Positions 60,692 to 64,000 of a DNA stretch of 64,000 nucleotides are shown in pieces. How positions within the stretch are numbered: position 1 is the first letter of the stretch; the number at the start of each line of letters is the position of its first letter. The notes beneath the pieces are model-generated. The model had not been told where the DNA came from. It ran no database searches and saw only the letters and a list, made by a program, of their open reading frames with translations. Position numbers and translations under genes: made by a program. The DNA comes from Brooklawnia cerclae (GTDB lineage: Bacteria > Actinomycetota > Actinomycetes > Propionibacteriales > Propionibacteriaceae): positions 558,001 to 622,000 of the forward strand of contig NZ_JAAMOZ010000001.1 in the NCBI RefSeq assembly GCF_011758645.1. Direction: 5' to 3'.

Positions 60692-61197
60692 TCGCGATGG
60701 CCGGTCTGCCCGGGGTGGGGAAGACGACAGTCGCCCTGGGGCTCGCCGAGCGGATGCCGGCTGCGGTCGTCAACGTCGACCGTGTGGAGTCGTCGCTCGT
60801 CAAAGCCGAGTTCGAGCGATCGTTCGCGACCGGGCTGGCGTCCTACCTGGTCGCCGAGCAGGTGGCCCGTGACAATCTCGCGCTCGGGCATCACGTGATC
60901 GTGGACGCTGCCAACTACGTGACCTATGCCCGTGACATGTGGACGCGGCTCGCCCGCGAGCAGAGCACGCCGCTGCTGTTCGTCGAGGTGGTGTGTGCCG
61001 ATCTCGCCCTGCACCAGGCCAGGTTGGAGGCGCGTGAGGTGGTGCCCGGGCTGCCGAGGCTGACGTTCGACGACGTGGTCGCGCGCTACGCCGAGACCGA
61101 GCCCTGGGCGGGCGAGCCGCACTGGCTCGTCGACAACGCGCGTCCCCTCGACCACGACCGGGTGTTCGCCGAGGTCATGGCGGTGCTGGGGAAGTGA
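60682..61197 (+). CDS. P-loop kinase-like ATP-binding protein
   Basis: This 171-aa protein is a small P-loop phosphotransferase. Walker A is GLPGVGKTT near residues 8-16; VNVDRVESS resembles a substrate/DxD region, and HVIVDAANYVTYARDMWTRLAR is a Walker B-like strand and lid. Relatives are annotated as AAA-family or gluconate-kinase-like proteins with unknown substrate. GTG start with GGGGAG upstream, inside the end of the PH-domain gene. Confidence 0.75.
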   Translation: MALIAMAGLPGVGKTTVALGLAERMPAAVVNVDRVESSLVKAEFERSFATGLASYLVAEQVARDNLALGHHVIVDAANYVTYARDMWTRLAREQSTPLLFVEVVCADLALHQARLEAREVVPGLPRLTFDDVVARYAETEPWAGEPHWLVDNARPLDHDRVFAEVMAVLGK

Positions 61198-61539
61198 TGG
61201 CAGGCGGCCCGGCCGCGCTGCCTGGCTCAGCGGGTTCACGACCGGGTTCGTCGATCCTCCGGCCGAGCCGGGCCCGGAGGGCATCGTCGCCAGATCGAGT
61301 CGTTTCTCGACGCCGAGTCGGGCGAGGACCGATACAGCGTGGTCGGACCGCCTCGCGGCTCAGGGCGTCCGCCCTGTTTTCTGCGCACCAGTCGTCCGGG
61401 AACGCGACGGAAAGCGCTTGCTTGGGCGTGTCGATGTGCGCTGCGCAGGGTTTTGGTGTCAAGCGACGATGTGATCAGGGCTGAGGGCATCCACGGCACA
61501 TGCCTACGCGTTACATCGACCCGCGAAAAAGGCCGGACG
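61198..61539. other. 342-bp intergenic stretch without a credible gene
   Basis: Open frames exist on both strands but none shows a recognisable domain, start site or codon pattern like the neighbours. The only structured signal is GAAAGCGCTTGC (61410-61421), a near-palindrome with the AAGCGCTT core typical of LacI-family operators. A poly-A run (GAAAAAGG near 61526) lies close to the end of the downstream convergent gene. It may be a gene remnant. Confidence 0.5.
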
Positions 61540-62256
61540 CTACAGCAGGTCCACCGCGAGTTGCTCGGTGACGATGCCGCCGCTCGCGGGCTCGTCGCTC
61601 GCGGTGAGCCGCAGCACCCCGGCGCCCTCGCGCTCCGCCACGACGTCGGTGAGTCGTCCGTCCGCCCAGTGCAAGGCGGCGCCGTCGTCGGCTGCGTAGC
61701 CCGCGTCGAGTTCGCCCGAGGCGATGGCACCGGTGTAGACCGCGTGCCGTTCCGGTTCCCCGTTCCAGTGCGGGCAGAACGAGCCCGGCAGCATGCCCAG
61801 ACCGTGGGGCCAGGGCCGGTAGTCGCCGAAGGAGTCGGTCACGCAACCGGTGTACCAGCACGCCCCGCCCGCCGACAGCCCCGCGAGGACGAGGTCGCGC
61901 CCGGAAGCGGCCATGCGTCCGAGCATCTGGTCGACGCGGTGCGCCTTCCACAGGGCGAGCAGGTTCACGGTGTGGCCCCCGCCGACGACCACCAGGTCGG
62001 CCTGCTCCAGCCGGGCCACCGATGCGCCGGCGTCGGTCCACAAAGTGAGCACCATCGTCCGGACGCCGAGCGTGCCGTACGCGGTGAGGAACTTCCGTAC
62101 ATAGGTGGGGTCATCCGCCGAGGCCGTCGGGGCGAAGCACACGAGTGGACTGCGCCGTCCGGTGAGCTCGACGAGGTATCGGTCCAGGTTGGTGGGTGCG
62201 CCGTCGGGCGCCATGGAGAACCCGCCACCGCCCATGGTCACGATGTGCGTCGTCAT
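61540..62256 (-). CDS. peptidase E-like (S51 family) protein
   Basis: This 238-aa protein has a class I glutamine amidotransferase-like fold of the peptidase S51 family. The nucleophile serine lies in LAGLSAGGACW (GxSAG elbow). THIVTMGGGGFSM is at the N-terminus and LVVVGGGHTVNLLALWKAH before the elbow. Family members cleave Asp-X dipeptides or cyanophycin-derived peptides; the true substrate is unknown. It is divergent from purK. Confidence 0.85.
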   Translation of the reverse strand: MTTHIVTMGGGGFSMAPDGAPTNLDRYLVELTGRRSPLVCFAPTASADDPTYVRKFLTAYGTLGVRTMVLTLWTDAGASVARLEQADLVVVGGGHTVNLLALWKAHRVDQMLGRMAASGRDLVLAGLSAGGACWYTGCVTDSFGDYRPWPHGLGMLPGSFCPHWNGEPERHAVYTGAIASGELDAGYAADDGAALHWADGRLTDVVAEREGAGVLRLTASDEPASGGIVTEQLAVDLL

Positions 62257-62278
62257 GAGTTCATCATCCCACGCCGCC

Positions 62279-62284
62279 TATGCT
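62279..62284 (+). promoter_or_regulatory. leaderless -10 of purK
   Basis: TATGCT ends 6 bases before the purK GTG at 62291. Confidence 0.6.
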
Positions 62285-62290
62285 GGGCGG

Positions 62291-63466
62291 GTGAGTCGTT
62301 CCACCACCATCGGCGTGATCGGTGGCGGCCAGTTGGCGCGCATGATGTACGCCCCTGCGATCGCCCTCGATGTGAACCTGCGACTGCTGGCGGAGGGGCC
62401 GGACGTCGGCGCCGCACGTGTCTTCAAGGACGTCACGGTCGGCGACTACACCGATGAGGCCATCGTGCGCGAGTTCGCGGCGGGCTGTGACGTCATCACC
62501 TTCGACCATGAGCATGTGCCGACGAGGATCCTGCGGGGTCTCGTGGACGAGGGCCTGCTCGTCCGCCCGGGGCCCGAGGCACTGGAACACGCCCAGGACA
62601 AGCTGCTGATGCGCGAGCGTCTCACCCGCACACTCGACGCGCCCGCCCCGGCATGGCGGCGGTGCCCCGACGAGGCCGCCCTGCGTGCCTTCGGTGACGA
62701 GGTGGGCTGGCCGATCATCGCGAAGGCCAGTCGCGGCGGCTACGACGGCCACGGCGTCTGGAAGCTCGACGGCCCCCAGGACGCCGCGAAACCCTTCGCC
62801 GAATCGCTCGACGCGTCCGCGGGTGAGACGGTGCAGATCATCGGTGAGGAGTTCGTCGACTTCGCCCGCGAACTGTCGGTCATCGTCGTCCGCTCCCCGT
62901 CGGGCCAGGCCGTCGCCTACCCGGTCAGCGAGACCGTGCAGCGCGACGGGGTGTGCCGCGAGACGATCACCCCCGCCCCCGGGCTGCCGGACGAGCAGGC
63001 CGCTGCGATCACCAAACTCGGCCTCGACATCGCCGACGACCTGCGGGTGGTCGGCGTCCTGGCCGTTGAGCTCATGCAGCGCACAGACGGCTCGGTGGTG
63101 GTCAACGAGCTGGCGATGCGTCCCCACAACACCGGCCACTGGACGATCGACGGCGCCCGGACGAGTCAGTTCGAGAACCATCTGCGCGCTGTGCTCGACC
63201 TACCGCTGGGCGACCCGCGCCTGCGCGACGACTGGTGTGTCATGGTCAACGTGCTCGGCGGCACGGTCACCGACCTCACCAGCGAATTGCTGCACTGCTT
63301 CGCACGCGACCCCCGGCTGCGCGTCGAGTTCTACGGCAAGGGCGTGCGTCCGGGACGCAAGGTCGGTCACGTGGTGACCTACGGGGAGAATCTGGACGAT
63401 GTGCTCGGGCGTGCCCGGCACGCCGCGCGCTACTTGATGGGTGAGATCAGGGAGGGACAGTCATGA
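62291..63466 (+). CDS. purK: N5-carboxyaminoimidazole ribonucleotide synthase
   Basis: This 391-aa ATP-grasp enzyme makes N5-CAIR from AIR, bicarbonate and ATP in purine synthesis. It begins [18 protein letters not shown]; the ATP-grasp core includes [29 protein letters not shown] and the metal-binding [19 protein letters not shown]. The GTG start gives the family N-terminus. It overlaps purE by ATGA, forming the standard purK-purE pair. Confidence 0.96.
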   Translation: MSRSTTIGVIGGGQLARMMYAPAIALDVNLRLLAEGPDVGAARVFKDVTVGDYTDEAIVREFAAGCDVITFDHEHVPTRILRGLVDEGLLVRPGPEALEHAQDKLLMRERLTRTLDAPAPAWRRCPDEAALRAFGDEVGWPIIAKASRGGYDGHGVWKLDGPQDAAKPFAESLDASAGETVQIIGEEFVDFARELSVIVVRSPSGQAVAYPVSETVQRDGVCRETITPAPGLPDEQAAAITKLGLDIADDLRVVGVLAVELMQRTDGSVVVNELAMRPHNTGHWTIDGARTSQFENHLRAVLDLPLGDPRLRDDWCVMVNVLGGTVTDLTSELLHCFARDPRLRVEFYGKGVRPGRKVGHVVTYGENLDDVLGRARHAARYLMGEIREGQS

Positions 63467-63972
63467 CCAGGCCGCCACTGGTGGGGATCGTCATGGGATC
63501 GGACTCGGACTGGCCGACGATGGAGCCGGCCGGGACGGCCCTGCTGGAGTTCGGCATCGGGTACGAGGCCGACGTGGTGTCGGCGCACCGGATGCCCGAG
63601 GAGATGGTCACCTACGGCCGGCAGGCCCACCACCGTGGTCTGCGTGTGATCATCGCGGGCGCCGGGGGAGCCGCCCATCTGCCCGGCATGCTGGCCGCGC
63701 TCACCCCACTGCCGGTCATCGGCGTGCCCGTGCCGCTCAAGCACCTGGACGGCATGGACTCGCTGTTGTCCATCGTCCAGATGCCCGGCGGGGTGCCGGT
63801 GGCGACGGTGGGCGTCGGCAACGCGCGCAACGCCGGTCTGCTGGCGGTTCGCATCCTGGCCAGCGGCGATCAGCGGCTGACCGAGCGCATGATCGCATTC
63901 CAGTCCGAACTGCGTGACCAGGCTCTGGCGAAGGGCGAGCGGGTCCGCCAGAACTCGCCGGGGCACGTGTAG
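63463..63972 (+). CDS. purE: N5-carboxyaminoimidazole ribonucleotide mutase
   Basis: This 169-aa class I PurE rearranges N5-CAIR to CAIR. Key features are [13 protein letters not shown] (phosphate binding), SAHRMPEEM with the catalytic His, [16 protein letters not shown] and [35 protein letters not shown] lies ~7 bases before the ATG. It ends 28 bases before the window edge. Confidence 0.96.
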   Translation: MTRPPLVGIVMGSDSDWPTMEPAGTALLEFGIGYEADVVSAHRMPEEMVTYGRQAHHRGLRVIIAGAGGAAHLPGMLAALTPLPVIGVPVPLKHLDGMDSLLSIVQMPGGVPVATVGVGNARNAGLLAVRILASGDQRLTERMIAFQSELRDQALAKGERVRQNSPGHV

Positions 63973-64000
63973 CCGCATACGTCCGCGCCGCGGCCGGTTC

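Noticed and set aside
1-64000. tRNA, rRNA, CRISPR arrays, prophage or plasmid genes
   Set aside because: Reading the intergenic gaps showed no cloverleaf-like segments, no regularly spaced repeats and no integrase, capsid or replication genes; the gaps are too short to hide most of them.

Overview
This 64-kb window is chromosomal DNA from a high-GC actinobacterium. The DUF6350-purN-purH and folD-DUF3017-mdh blocks, the acyl-CoA carboxylase epsilon subunit, the GPP34 protein and the many apparently leaderless genes all point there. A NifJ-type pyruvate:ferredoxin oxidoreductase and propionyl-CoA-type carboxylase genes make a facultatively fermentative Propionibacteriaceae-like organism a reasonable guess, but no rRNA is present to settle it. 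I found no tRNA, rRNA, CRISPR array, phage or insertion sequence.

Layout: (1) 129-6954: PspC sensor kinase/LuxR regulator pair, GlsB-like membrane protein, PcrA helicase and succinyl-CoA ligase (sucCD). (2) 6929-13587: a seven-gene catabolic island with a Hyi-type isomerase, metallo-beta-lactamase-fold hydrolase, Tm-1-like/UPF0261 protein, class II aldolase, ACS-type MFS carrier, LerI/EryH-type triose-phosphate isomerase and GntR regulator. It sits between sucD and DUF6350-purN, which are near neighbours in other actinobacteria. (3) 13666-21771: one-carbon, purine and TCA genes (purN, purH, folD, mdh, purU, icd). (4) 21833-34444: larA, a CNNM/CorC protein, a phosphotransferase, a NosL-like lipoprotein, trpB2, a nucleoside-type binding lipoprotein with cytidine deaminase, an RNase HI fusion, a decayed toxin-antitoxin locus, an orphan membrane protein, an acetyltransferase and metG. 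(5) 34309-41888: nhaA, an ECF sigma/membrane-protein pair, Sir2, a YtrA-like GntR-ABC operon and ilvA. (6) 41926-51371: nifJ with a DHOD-like partner, ptsI, fruA, ptsH and GPP34. (7) 51429-63972: a small membrane protein, a 2H phosphoesterase, biotin-enzyme genes (biotin carboxylase/BCCP, epsilon, pccB, birA) interleaved with NUDIX, CorA, Maf and DUF937 genes, a PH-domain protein, a P-loop kinase, peptidase E-like, purK and purE.

How it fits together: the backbone feeds pyruvate and acyl-CoA into the TCA cycle (NifJ, SucCD, Mdh, Icd, carboxylase) and makes purines through formyl-folate (PurN, PurH, PurK, PurE, FolD, PurU). The island looks like a self-contained route for an unknown sugar acid or its lactone: import, ring opening, isomerisation, aldol/decarboxylating cleavage and return to triose or tetrulose phosphates. 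It has no recognisable kinase, and it has a strong promoter overlapped at +1 by a palindromic operator. It is the best candidate here for an undescribed system.

A recurring signature is a TANNNT -10 hexamer ending 6-7 bases before the start codon (purN, purU, icd, metG, pccB, birA, purK and others), which suggests that leaderless mRNAs are common in this organism.
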